From: Denitratimonas sp037478135
GTDB lineage: Bacteria > Pseudomonadota > Gammaproteobacteria > Xanthomonadales > Xanthomonadaceae
DNA: 64,000 bases
Direction: 5' to 3'
Assembly: GCF_037478135.1 (NCBI RefSeq)
Contig: NZ_JBBHDV010000004.1
Coordinates: forward strand, 221,636 to 285,635
A program made the position numbers and the translations under genes. Positions 8,617-16,675 of the stretch are shown piece after piece; position 1 is the first letter of the stretch; the number at the start of each line of letters is the position of its first letter. A model generated the notes under the pieces. It did no database searches, had not been told where the DNA came from, and was given only the letters and a program-made list of their open reading frames with translations.

Positions 8617-9804
8617 TCAGAGCCCCAGATCCAGCCACACCATGCGGTGATCCGAAGCGGCGCACCAGTCCGCGCCGCGCTCGCCTTGCTGCGGCCAGAA
8701 CACGCCGCCGTCACGCACCGTCAGGCTGCGCGAAGGCAGCACATAATCCAGCCGCATGGTGCCGGTGCGCGGGCCGAAATCGCCGGTATGGCTGGCGACA
8801 TCGCCGTGCCTTTCGATCCCATGACGCTTTGCGGTTTCCACCGCGCCCTGGCTGCGTGGCACGAAATCCGCCGCCACGCGCGGATGCGTCAGCAGTGCCG
8901 CGATGGCGCCTTCGGCAGCGTCGCCATCGTCCGGATCGGCGTTGAGGTCGCCGGCCAGCACGAAATGCGCAGCGGCCGGCAAGCCACCGCAGCGGCCGGC
9001 GTCATCACACAGCCATGCAGCGTCTGGGCTGTCCAGATAGTGTGTCCATAGCGCGATTTCGTCGGCATTGCGGGCGCCGTTACGGTCTTCCGGGCCATCG
9101 AACACCGGCGGGGTCGGATGCGAGGCCAGCAGGTGCAGCGTGCCCAGCGCGGTGCGGATCGGCACATCCCAGTGCGATTTCGAGGAAAGCCGCAAACGTT
9201 CCCAGATGGCATCGCTGTAATACGGTGTGCCGTCCGGATTCATCGGGCGTCGCGCATCAGGCAGGTCTTTCCACAGGAGATGCTGGAAGCTGCGCACCGC
9301 AGCGGTGTCGATCGGATAGCGCGACAGCACCAGCATGCCGTACTGGCCCGGATGCGTGCCGTAGCCGAAAGCATCGTTGGGGCCGTCGCTGCGACCATCA
9401 CCATCCAGGTCCATGCCGCTGGGTTCGCCGGTGTTGACCGGGGCGCTGAAGCGGTAGTCGTAGCGGATCGGTACCTGCCCGGCCTGCGGGATTTCCAGAT
9501 AGCGGCGCTGGAACAGTTCGGCGGCACGCAGGTCCGGATCGTGATCGAATTCGTTGAGCAGCAGCACGTCCGGGCGCTGATGCTGGATCACCGCCGCGAT
9601 GTTGCGGGCCGCCTCATCGTCGCGCTCCAGCCGTGCGATCAGGCCACCGGCGTCGTTGTCGTACAGCGAGGCGTTGTAGCTGGCCACGCGCACCTGGATC
9701 GGTGCTGGCGGTGGCGCTGCTTCGGGTGCTGCCTGCGGTGCCGGTGCCGGCCCACAGGCGAGCAGCGGGAGCGCTCCCAGAATCATCACAACCCATCGCA
9801 GCAT
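8617..9804 (-). CDS. Lipoprotein with endonuclease/exonuclease/phosphatase fold
   Basis: Predicted outer- or inner-membrane-anchored phosphodiesterase-like protein of 395 residues. The chosen start (9804) gives a lipoprotein signal with lipobox LLAC (Cys17), followed by an Ala/Pro-rich linker. Fold motifs: VRVASYNASL at the start of the domain, DVLLLNEFDHD (metal-binding Glu), LAGDLNADPDDG, and the terminal ASDHRMV (catalytic Asp-His). Family members include nucleases, sphingomyelinases and phosphoinositide phosphatases, and the substrate is not predictable. A start at 9840 is possible but would put residues before the signal. It lies just downstream of the copper chaperone gene on the same strand. 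Confidence 0.82.
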   Translation of the reverse strand: MLRWVVMILGALPLLACGPAPAPQAAPEAAPPPAPIQVRVASYNASLYDNDAGGLIARLERDDEAARNIAAVIQHQRPDVLLLNEFDHDPDLRAAELFQRRYLEIPQAGQVPIRYDYRFSAPVNTGEPSGMDLDGDGRSDGPNDAFGYGTHPGQYGMLVLSRYPIDTAAVRSFQHLLWKDLPDARRPMNPDGTPYYSDAIWERLRLSSKSHWDVPIRTALGTLHLLASHPTPPVFDGPEDRNGARNADEIALWTHYLDSPDAAWLCDDAGRCGGLPAAAHFVLAGDLNADPDDGDAAEGAIAALLTHPRVAADFVPRSQGAVETAKRHGIERHGDVASHTGDFGPRTGTMRLDYVLPSRSLTVRDGGVFWPQQGERGADWCAASDHRMVWLDLGL

Positions 9805-9868
9805 CTGAAACACCCCGAAGCAAAACCGCGATTGTGGCATGCCGCCGATGACAGCTGCGTGGTCCGGT

Positions 9869-10345
9869 TTATGGCTGGCGTACCACGAGGTCGGCTTCGA
9901 GCACATCGCCCTGCGGGCCGGAGAAGACGAAGCGTGCCTGATCGCCTTCATGCAAGGCGCCGCTGGGGCGGAACAGCATCAGGTGCAGGCCGCCGGGTGC
10001 CAGTTCCACGCTCTGCCGCGGGGCCAGCGTCAGCGACGACACGCGGCGCATGCGCATGACGCCATCGACATCGTGCATCTCGTGGATCTCGATCGCGCCG
10101 AAGGCGTCCGAACGCACCGCGTCGATGACGACTTCCTGCGTACCGGGATTGTGCAGGCTGACGTAACCGGCCCGCACCGGCGCCTGTGGTGGCGCGGTAC
10201 GGATCCAGCCGTCGCGGGCTTCAAGCAGGTTCACCGCTGCGCTCTGCGCAGGGACGTTTTCGGCCGGGGCCGGGTCGGCAGCCTGAACCGACGCCCACGG
10301 CGCCAGCAGTAGGATCCACCCCAATTTTCCAAATATCGCGTTCAT
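9869..10345 (-). CDS. PCu(A)C-type periplasmic copper chaperone
   Basis: Periplasmic Cu(I) chaperone of the PCuAC family (158 residues), which delivers copper toward the CuA or CuB site of cytochrome oxidase. It has a signal peptide ending near AQA or SVQA (about residues 1-22). The family's ligand motif is complete: H88-x10-M99-x21-H121-x-M123, with LAPGG preceding H121. A Pro/Ala-rich spacer of about 20 residues follows the signal. No other cytochrome oxidase assembly gene is adjacent. It is transcribed divergently from the DUF4139 gene, with only 41 bases between the start codons. Confidence 0.9.
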   Translation of the reverse strand: MNAIFGKLGWILLLAPWASVQAADPAPAENVPAQSAAVNLLEARDGWIRTAPPQAPVRAGYVSLHNPGTQEVVIDAVRSDAFGAIEIHEMHDVDGVMRMRRVSSLTLAPRQSVELAPGGLHLMLFRPSGALHEGDQARFVFSGPQGDVLEADLVVRQP

Positions 10346-10386
10346 GGGTACCTATGATACGTCCTGTCCCCCTGCGAGGAAGTCCC

Positions 10387-11868
10387 ATGCGCCGCACTGC
10401 TCTGTTCTGTTCATTCGCTTTGGTGATGTCCATGTCCGCAACCGCCGCCGATACCAAGGTCACGCTGTACTCGGGTGACTTCGATTCCGTTTCCAACAGT
10501 TATCCCTCCGCCGGCATGCCCGGCCTGGCGCTGGTGAGCCAGCAGCGGAGCTTCGAGCTGCCGCGTGGCGCCGGCAGCGCCGCGCTGGACCAACTGCCCA
10601 CCGCGATCGATATCGGCAGCGTGCGTCTGCAACCTTCCAATCCGGCACTGCGCATCACCGGCCAGCGCTACGACTTCGCCCTGCCCGACCAGTCCGCCTT
10701 GCTGAACCAGGCCATCGGCCAGCGCGTACAGGTGGAACAGGCCGATGGCGGCACGCGCCGCAGCCACAGCGGCATCCTGCTGGCCGCCGGCGACGGCCTG
10801 ACCCTGCTGCGCGATGACGGCAAGGTCTCGGTGCTGGCCAGCTACAGCAGTTTCGAACTGGCGAGCCTGCCCGAAGGCATGTCCAGCCGCCCGACGCTGC
10901 GCTGGGAACTGGACAGCCCGCGTGCCGGGCGCGAAACCTTCCAGCTCGACTACGCCACCGGCGGCATGGCCTGGCAGGCGGAATACCTGGCCCGCGTCGA
11001 TGGCCCGGCGCAGCGTTGCACGCTGTCGTTTTCCGGTGCAGCCCAGGTCATCAACCGCTCCGGCGCCAGCTTCCCCGCCACCGCGCTGACCCTGGTGGCC
11101 GGCAATCCGAACCAGGTCCGCAGCTCCGCACCGCGCGCACCCGCGCCGGTGATGGCCAAGGCCGCCGCGATGATGGACATGGCCTACGAATCGGCACCGG
11201 ATGCCGAGGCTTCGGGCGAATACCACGCCTATCCGCTGCGCCAGCGCATCGACCTGCCCAACGGCAGCATCCAGCGTGTCTCGTTGCTGGATCCAACCGA
11301 AGGCGTGGCCTGCGAACGGCGCTACGAGGTCGGCAACAGTGGCAGCAGCTGGCGCCCGCCGCGCCCGCAGGTACACTCCAATCCCAATCCCGAGCAGCAC
11401 AGCGTCACCACCACGCTGAACTTCACCAATGACGAAAAGTCCGGCCTGGGCAAACCACTGCCGGCCGGGCGCGTACGCGTGTTCGAGGCCGGCAGCGGCG
11501 CTGATGCGCTGCTGGGCGAAGCGCGCCTCGGCCACACCGCCGCCGGACAGAAAGTCGCGCTGGCGCTGGGCGAGGCCTTCGATCTTTCCGCCGAACGCAC
11601 CCAGACCGAACTGCGTCTGGCCGCCGACCGTCTGAGCCTGGAGGAAACCATCCAGGTGAAGCTGTCCAATGCAAAATCCAGCGCCGTCACGGTGCGCGTG
11701 CACGAAGCGCTTAACCGCTGGCAGGACTGGGAAATTCTCGAAAGCTCGCAGGACTGGGAGCGCAACAATGCGCAGAACGTGCGTTTCGAGGTGAACGTGC
11801 CGGCCAACGGCGAAACCGTGTTGAGCTACCGCGTGCGCTACCGCTGGCCGGCCGAAGTGCGGCCCTGA
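10387..11868 (+). CDS. Secreted DUF4139-domain protein
   Basis: Exported protein of unknown function, 493 residues. The ATG at 10387 has a GAGGA site and opens a clear signal peptide (MRRTALFCSFALVMSMSATA). Longer frames upstream overlap the divergent copper gene and are rejected. The middle and C-terminal parts match the DUF4139 pattern: LRWELDSPRAG, then alternating strands with YATGGMAWQAEY, LTLVAGNPN and near the end VPANGETVLSYRVRYRW. The last 150 residues look like Ig-like strands with amphipathic alternation. No catalytic motif was seen. Confidence 0.8.
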   Translation: MRRTALFCSFALVMSMSATAADTKVTLYSGDFDSVSNSYPSAGMPGLALVSQQRSFELPRGAGSAALDQLPTAIDIGSVRLQPSNPALRITGQRYDFALPDQSALLNQAIGQRVQVEQADGGTRRSHSGILLAAGDGLTLLRDDGKVSVLASYSSFELASLPEGMSSRPTLRWELDSPRAGRETFQLDYATGGMAWQAEYLARVDGPAQRCTLSFSGAAQVINRSGASFPATALTLVAGNPNQVRSSAPRAPAPVMAKAAAMMDMAYESAPDAEASGEYHAYPLRQRIDLPNGSIQRVSLLDPTEGVACERRYEVGNSGSSWRPPRPQVHSNPNPEQHSVTTTLNFTNDEKSGLGKPLPAGRVRVFEAGSGADALLGEARLGHTAAGQKVALALGEAFDLSAERTQTELRLAADRLSLEETIQVKLSNAKSSAVTVRVHEALNRWQDWEILESSQDWERNNAQNVRFEVNVPANGETVLSYRVRYRWPAEVRP

Positions 11869-11946
11869 TTTCCCGCGAAGGAATCTCCGCTCAAGTTCCG
11901 TGAGCTCATTCCGGCGCTGAGCCATCCCGTCTGATCCATGCCACCG

Positions 11947-11976
11947 CGCCATCCGTACCAATGCGTACGGATGGCG
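11947..11976. repeat. Perfect inverted repeat upstream of the enoyl-CoA isomerase-like gene
   Basis: CGCCATCCGTAC and GTACGGATGGCG form a perfect 12-base dyad with a CAATGC centre, 55 bases before the start at 12032. There is no T-tract, so it may be an operator rather than a terminator for the DUF4139 gene; both remain open. Confidence 0.5.
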
Positions 11977-12031
11977 CCGAAACTTGCTAGGCTTGCGGGC
12001 CATTCCTCCGACCCACACTGCAGGCCCGCCC

Positions 12032-12784
12032 ATGCTCGACCAGATCAACCACGACGGCATCCTCGAACTTCGTCTTGCCCGCCCGCCGGTCAATGCGCTG
12101 AATCTGGAATTGCTGACCGCGCTGCGCGAAGCCATCGAGGCCGCGCCGGACCAGGGCGTTCGCGCGCTGCTATTGAGCGGCAGCACCGGCGTGTTCACCG
12201 GCGGGCTGGACCTGCCCTGGCTGCTGTCGCAGGGCATCGAAGCGGTCGAGGCGACCTGGACCGCGTTCGGCAATGTCTGCCGCGCGCTGGCGGCCTCGCC
12301 GCTGCTGTCGGCGGCCGCCATCGGTGGCCACAGCCCGGCCGGCGGCGCGGTGATCTGCCTGTATGCCGATTACCGCGTCATGGCACGCGGGCCTTACCGG
12401 ATCGGGCTGAACGAAGTGCAGGTCGGCTTGTTCGTGCCCGAACCGATCCAGTACGCCTTCCGCCGCGTGGTCGGCACGCGCCAGGCCGAACGCATGCTGG
12501 TGGCCGGCTCGATGATTGAATCCGAAGAAGCACTGGCCGTCGGCCTGGTCGATGAACTGGCCGAACCCGAACAGGTGCCGGCACAGGCGCTGGCCTGGCT
12601 GCAGAACATGCTCAAGCTGCCCGGCAATGCACAGCGAGACACCCGCGCCATCGCGCGCCGCGATCTGCTCGAATCGATCATGGACCCGGCCCGGATGGAG
12701 CTGCCGCGCTTCATCGCAGCCTGGCAGTCGCCGCAAACCCAGGCCGTGTTGCAGCACGTGGTCGCCAATCTCGGCAAACGCTGA
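12032..12784 (+). CDS. Enoyl-CoA hydratase/isomerase family protein
   Basis: Crotonase-fold acyl-CoA enzyme of 250 residues. Oxyanion-hole regions are visible at FTGGLDL (55-61) and GHSPAGGAV (99-106). The segment PYRIGLNEVQVGLFVP (121-136) resembles mitochondrial delta3,delta2-enoyl-CoA isomerases more than hydratases, and E128 sits at the corresponding acidic position. The hydratase-type second glutamate context is not obvious, so isomerisation of unsaturated fatty acyl-CoA during beta-oxidation is the better guess. The gene stands alone; a 12-base perfect dyad lies 55 bases upstream and could be its operator. The start ATG is supported by the family alignment, not by a good ribosome site. 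Confidence 0.8.
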   Translation: MLDQINHDGILELRLARPPVNALNLELLTALREAIEAAPDQGVRALLLSGSTGVFTGGLDLPWLLSQGIEAVEATWTAFGNVCRALAASPLLSAAAIGGHSPAGGAVICLYADYRVMARGPYRIGLNEVQVGLFVPEPIQYAFRRVVGTRQAERMLVAGSMIESEEALAVGLVDELAEPEQVPAQALAWLQNMLKLPGNAQRDTRAIARRDLLESIMDPARMELPRFIAAWQSPQTQAVLQHVVANLGKR

Positions 12785-12818
12785 GTCCGGCCCGCGAGCG
12801 TCGGCGCGCGAGCCTGTT

Positions 12819-13151
12819 TCAGGCTGTCGCCGGCTCGCGCAGCGCCAGCAGTCCACGCCGCCGGAACCAGATTTCCAGCGGCAGCGTCAGCAGCGGCGGA
12901 ATCGCGGCCAGCACCGCCGCCAGCGTGGCCCAGAACGGCCAGTTCAGACGCCAGGCCGAAAACAGCGTCACGCCCAGATAGATCAGAAACGCGAATCCGT
13001 GCAGCCGGCCGAACAGCCACACCCCCTGATCCGTGGTGCCGGTGCCGTACTTGAGCAGCATGCCGAGCAGCAGCCCGGCCCAGGTCAGCGCCTCGATCAG
13101 CGCAACCACGGAAAACAGCCGCCCGACCGGGCTCATGCGTGCTCGATCCAT
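12819..13151 (-). CDS. DUF3817 family small membrane protein
   Basis: Integral membrane protein of 110 residues with three predicted membrane segments: about 13-33 (VVALIEALTWAGLLLGML), 50-65 (HGFAFLIYLGVTLFSAW) and 73-92. The RLHGFAFLIYL segment and the WxxGRLHG arrangement match the DUF3817 family, found alone or at the end of other transporters. Function is unknown. The start at 13151 has an AAGGGAT site; an internal ATG five codons later is possible. It lies downstream of sseA on the same strand, 44 bases away. Confidence 0.75.
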   Translation of the reverse strand: MDRARMSPVGRLFSVVALIEALTWAGLLLGMLLKYGTGTTDQGVWLFGRLHGFAFLIYLGVTLFSAWRLNWPFWATLAAVLAAIPPLLTLPLEIWFRRRGLLALREPATA

Positions 13152-13195
13152 CCGTCATATCCCTTGAAAGTCGGTGAAAATCCGCGCCGCCGGCT

Positions 13196-14059
13196 TCAGG
13201 CTCCGAGCGCAACCGGGCGCGAAGGCTCGGACACCCATTCGCTCCAGGAACCGGCGTAGACGCGCGAACCACGCAGTCCGGCGTGCTCCATCGCCAGCAG
13301 ATTGTGGCAGGCGGTAACGCCGGAACCGCACATGTGCACCACCTCGCCGGCCGGCACCGCACCCAGCAGCGTGTGGAAGTTTTCGGCCAGTTCCGGCGCC
13401 GGCAGGAAGCTGCCATCAGCCGCCAGATTGTCCTTGAAGCAGTGGTTCACCGCGCCGGGCACATGGCCGGCGCGAGCGTCCAGCGGTTCGACCTCGCCCC
13501 GGAAACGCTCCGGCGCGCGCGCATCCAGCAGCATGCCGCCGCCACTGGCGATGCGTGCCGCAACCACCGCGGTGGTGACGATCTCGCGGATATCGAAACG
13601 CGCCTTGTAATGTCCGGGCCGCGGGCGTGGAATCGAGCGCTCCAGTTCGCCACCCTGCGCGACCCACGCCGGCAGGCCGCCATCGAGCACCGCCACATCT
13701 CGATGCCCGAGCAGGCGCAGCATCCACCACAGCCGCGCCGCGAACACGCCGCCGTGCGCGTCATAGGCCACGACCTGGTGCGCCGGGGTGATGCCCCAGC
13801 TGGCCAGTTCCACGCAGAAGGCCTGCGCCTCAGGCAGTGGATGACGGCCCCTGCCTTCACGACTCAGATCGGAAAGATGACGGTCCAGATGCGCATAGCG
13901 CGCACCGGGCAGGTGTCCGGCGAGATAGGCGCGTTCACCCGCAGCAGGGTCGCTCAGGTCGAAACGGCAATCGACCAGCACCAGTGGCGTGTCACTGCTG
14001 GCCTGACGCGCCATTTCCGCCATCAGCGATGGCACATCAATCAGGGTTTGCCAGGACAT
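13196..14059 (-). CDS. sseA: Sulfurtransferase (3-mercaptopyruvate/thiosulfate type)
   Basis: Cytosolic two-domain rhodanese of 287 residues. The N-terminal rhodanese domain is inactive (no cysteine in its loop) and the C-terminal domain has the active loop CGSGVTAC with C244. A CGSGVTA loop is characteristic of 3-mercaptopyruvate sulfurtransferases, while thiosulfate sulfurtransferases usually have CRKGVTA. The motif DARAPERFRGEVEPLDARAG before the loop also fits. It lies on the minus strand after proB, separated by about 90 bases, and may be the last but one gene of the arginine/proline block. Confidence 0.9.
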   Translation of the reverse strand: MSWQTLIDVPSLMAEMARQASSDTPLVLVDCRFDLSDPAAGERAYLAGHLPGARYAHLDRHLSDLSREGRGRHPLPEAQAFCVELASWGITPAHQVVAYDAHGGVFAARLWWMLRLLGHRDVAVLDGGLPAWVAQGGELERSIPRPRPGHYKARFDIREIVTTAVVAARIASGGGMLLDARAPERFRGEVEPLDARAGHVPGAVNHCFKDNLAADGSFLPAPELAENFHTLLGAVPAGEVVHMCGSGVTACHNLLAMEHAGLRGSRVYAGSWSEWVSEPSRPVALGA

Positions 14060-14148
14060 GCACTCACCGCGCCTGTGAAGGACCAGTCATGCTACCGCGA
14101 AGCCCGCGGCGATTTCCGTGCCGGATGCCGCTGGCGTGCGCCTGATGC

Positions 14149-15297
14149 TCACTGTCGCACCAGATCATCGCGATGCACGATGCTTTCGCCGTAGTTGTAG
14201 CCGAGGATCGAATCGATCTCACGCGAATGGCGGCGTGCAATGCGGCGGATGTCGCTGGCCGAATACTGCACCAGTCCGCGCCCGATCAACTGCAGCGCAT
14301 CATCACGCCGACACTGGATTTCGACGATATCGCCGCGCGCAAAATCACCCAGTGCATCGAGCACGCCCCCGGGCAACAGCGACGCGCCGCGCTGGCCCAG
14401 CGCTTCGGCCGCACCGGCGTCCACCAGCACCGCGCCGGGCACCGAAGGCGCGTGCCGCAACCAGTGTTTGCGCGCTGCCAGACGGGTGCCGGCCGCGTGG
14501 AAGCGGGTGCCGCAGACGCTGCCCTGGGCCATCAGCCGCAGGGTCTGGCCATCGGTGCCACTGAACAGCACGGTCTGGATGCCGGCACTGGCAGCCTTGG
14601 CTGCGGCATCCAGCTTGGTACGCATGCCGCCGGTGCCGAGCGCACTGCCGTTGCCGCCGGCCATTGCGAGGATTTCCGGCGTGATCGCAGGCACTTCGTT
14701 GATTGGCTGCGCATCCGGGCAACTGCGCGGATCTGCGCTGTAGAGGCCGGCGACATCGCTGGCGATGAACAGCACCTCGGCATCGACCAGCGCTGCGACG
14801 AAGGCGGCCAGATTGTCGTTGTCGCCGAGCTTGAGTTCGTCCACCGACACGGTGTCGTTCTCGTTGACCACCGGCAATGCGCCCAGCCGCAGTAGTTCCA
14901 GCAGCGTGCCACGTGCGTTCAGATAGCGGCGGCGATTGCGCAGATCGTCATGGGTCAGCAGCACCTGCGCCACCGGGCGTTCGAAAAAGCGCTGCCACAG
15001 GCCGATCAGCTGCGCCTGTCCGAGTGCCGCCAGCGCCTGGCGGGCCGCCATCGCGGCACCGGCTTCAGCCGCTCGCGGCAGGATCGCACGCCCAGCCGCG
15101 ACCGCGCCGGAAGACACGATCACCACTTCACGTCCGGCCTGCACATTGGCCGATACGAACTGCGCCAGTGCCAGTGCATGACGCGGCGTCAGGCCACCGC
15201 CGGGCGCCGCCAGCAGGCTGCTGCCGACCTTGAGCACGGCCCGCTTCCACGGTGGCAGCGCTTGTTCGGTGAAGACGGGAGGGTTGGGGGGATTCAT
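14149..15297 (-). CDS. proB: Glutamate 5-kinase
   Basis: First enzyme of proline synthesis, phosphorylating glutamate; 382 residues including a C-terminal PUA domain. Kinase motifs: VLKVGSSLL near the start, VSSGAVAAG, NENDTVSV, and DNDNLAA-type GDNDNLAAFVA. GGMRTKLDAA precedes the PUA part (about 290-375), which carries the feedback-inhibition region of the family. It follows argH with a 33-base gap in the order seen in xanthomonads (argH-proB), but proA is not downstream here; sseA follows instead. Confidence 0.95.
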   Translation of the reverse strand: MNPPNPPVFTEQALPPWKRAVLKVGSSLLAAPGGGLTPRHALALAQFVSANVQAGREVVIVSSGAVAAGRAILPRAAEAGAAMAARQALAALGQAQLIGLWQRFFERPVAQVLLTHDDLRNRRRYLNARGTLLELLRLGALPVVNENDTVSVDELKLGDNDNLAAFVAALVDAEVLFIASDVAGLYSADPRSCPDAQPINEVPAITPEILAMAGGNGSALGTGGMRTKLDAAAKAASAGIQTVLFSGTDGQTLRLMAQGSVCGTRFHAAGTRLAARKHWLRHAPSVPGAVLVDAGAAEALGQRGASLLPGGVLDALGDFARGDIVEIQCRRDDALQLIGRGLVQYSASDIRRIARRHSREIDSILGYNYGESIVHRDDLVRQ

Positions 15298-15330
15298 GGA
15301 ATTTGTCTGTGCCGGTCCGGTACGCGTCCG

Positions 15331-16650
15331 TCAGGCGCTGTAGAACGCGGCGAGCGCTTGCGAGGCCTGCACCAGACGGGCTTCGAGCACATCCAGCCGC
15401 AGCTGCCCTTCGGCCCCGGGCGACACCCGTGCCGCAAGGCTGCCTTCCGGCGTGCGGCCCTGCCCCGCCTCGCTGCTCGCATCGGCTGCGGCGCGGTAGG
15501 CATCGCGGAACGGGATGCCGGCCAGTGCCGCTTCAATCGCGACATCGGTGGCATACATCGCCGGCTCGATCGCGGCACGCATCGCGTCGGGTTTCCACTG
15601 CATCTGGCGCAGCAGATCCGGCAGCAGCGCCAACGCGTCCAGCCCGTGGCGGAAGCCGTGCACCAGCGAACCCTTGGACAGCTGCAGATCGCGCTGGTAG
15701 CCGCTGGGCAGCGACAGCAGTTGTTCGATCTCGCAGCGTGCGGCGGCAATCGGCGCATAGCTGGCACGCATCAGCTCGACCACATCCGGATTGCGCTTAT
15801 TGGGCATGATCGAACTGCCGGTGGTGAACTGCGTGGGCAGCGTCACAAAGCCGAATTCGCCGGTCGTGAACAGCGACAGATCCCACGCCAGCCGGCGCAG
15901 GTCCAGCACTGCGGCGGCGAGCGCATCCAACGCGCAAAGCTCGAACTTGCCGCGCGACAGCTGCGCGTAGATCGGGGAAATCTGCATCCGGGCAAAGCCC
16001 AGCGCGGCGGTGCCGTGGTCGCGATCCAGTGGCAGGTTGACGCCATAGCCGGCGGCGGTGCCGAGCGGATTGGCATCCACCAGCGCGAACGCGGCGCGGG
16101 CCGCCATCGCGTTGTCGATGAAGCTCTCGGCAAAGCCGGCGAACCACATCGCGCTGGAAGACACCACAGCGCGCTGCAGATGGGTGTAGCCGGGCAGCGG
16201 CAGCGATGGTTCTCGTGCACGCGCAAGACACACGCCAGCCACTTCCAGATTGCGCCCGGCCAGTTCCTCCAGACGCGCCTTCAGCCACAGCCGCGTGGCG
16301 ACCAGGATCTGGTCGTTGCGGCTTCGCCCGGTGTGCACGCGCCGGCCGGCATCGCCGAGGCGTTCGGTCAGGCGTGCCTCGATCGCCGAATGGCAATCCT
16401 CGTAGCGCTCGTCCAGCACGAAACGCCCGGCGCTGAAGTCCTCGGCCAGCTGTTCCAGTTCCTGGATCAGGGCGCCGGCTTCATCGGCCGAAACGATGCC
16501 GATGTTGCGCAGGCCTTCCACATGCGCCCGGCTGGCCTGGATGTCGAACAGGAAGAATTCGCGATCCAGGATCACGTCATCGCCGGCCAGAAAACGCATG
16601 ATCCGCGCATCGGTCTGGACCCCCGCCTTCTGCCACAGCAAGCCGCTCAT
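15331..16650 (-). CDS. argH: Argininosuccinate lyase
   Basis: Last step of arginine synthesis, cleaving argininosuccinate to arginine and fumarate; 439 residues. Fumarase/aspartase-superfamily motifs: HTGRSRNDQ (106-114), GYTHLQRA (154-161, with H157) and the signature loop TGSSIMPNKRNPD (277-289), where S280 is the likely catalytic base. It lies in the arg block with a 25-base gap to argC upstream and 33 bases to proB downstream. The C-terminus (QALAAFYSA) is slightly longer than in Xanthomonas proteins. Confidence 0.95.
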   Translation of the reverse strand: MSGLLWQKAGVQTDARIMRFLAGDDVILDREFFLFDIQASRAHVEGLRNIGIVSADEAGALIQELEQLAEDFSAGRFVLDERYEDCHSAIEARLTERLGDAGRRVHTGRSRNDQILVATRLWLKARLEELAGRNLEVAGVCLARAREPSLPLPGYTHLQRAVVSSSAMWFAGFAESFIDNAMAARAAFALVDANPLGTAAGYGVNLPLDRDHGTAALGFARMQISPIYAQLSRGKFELCALDALAAAVLDLRRLAWDLSLFTTGEFGFVTLPTQFTTGSSIMPNKRNPDVVELMRASYAPIAAARCEIEQLLSLPSGYQRDLQLSKGSLVHGFRHGLDALALLPDLLRQMQWKPDAMRAAIEPAMYATDVAIEAALAGIPFRDAYRAAADASSEAGQGRTPEGSLAARVSPGAEGQLRLDVLEARLVQASQALAAFYSA

Positions 16651-16675
16651 GCCCGCCTCTCCGCGTGTTGTCGTG

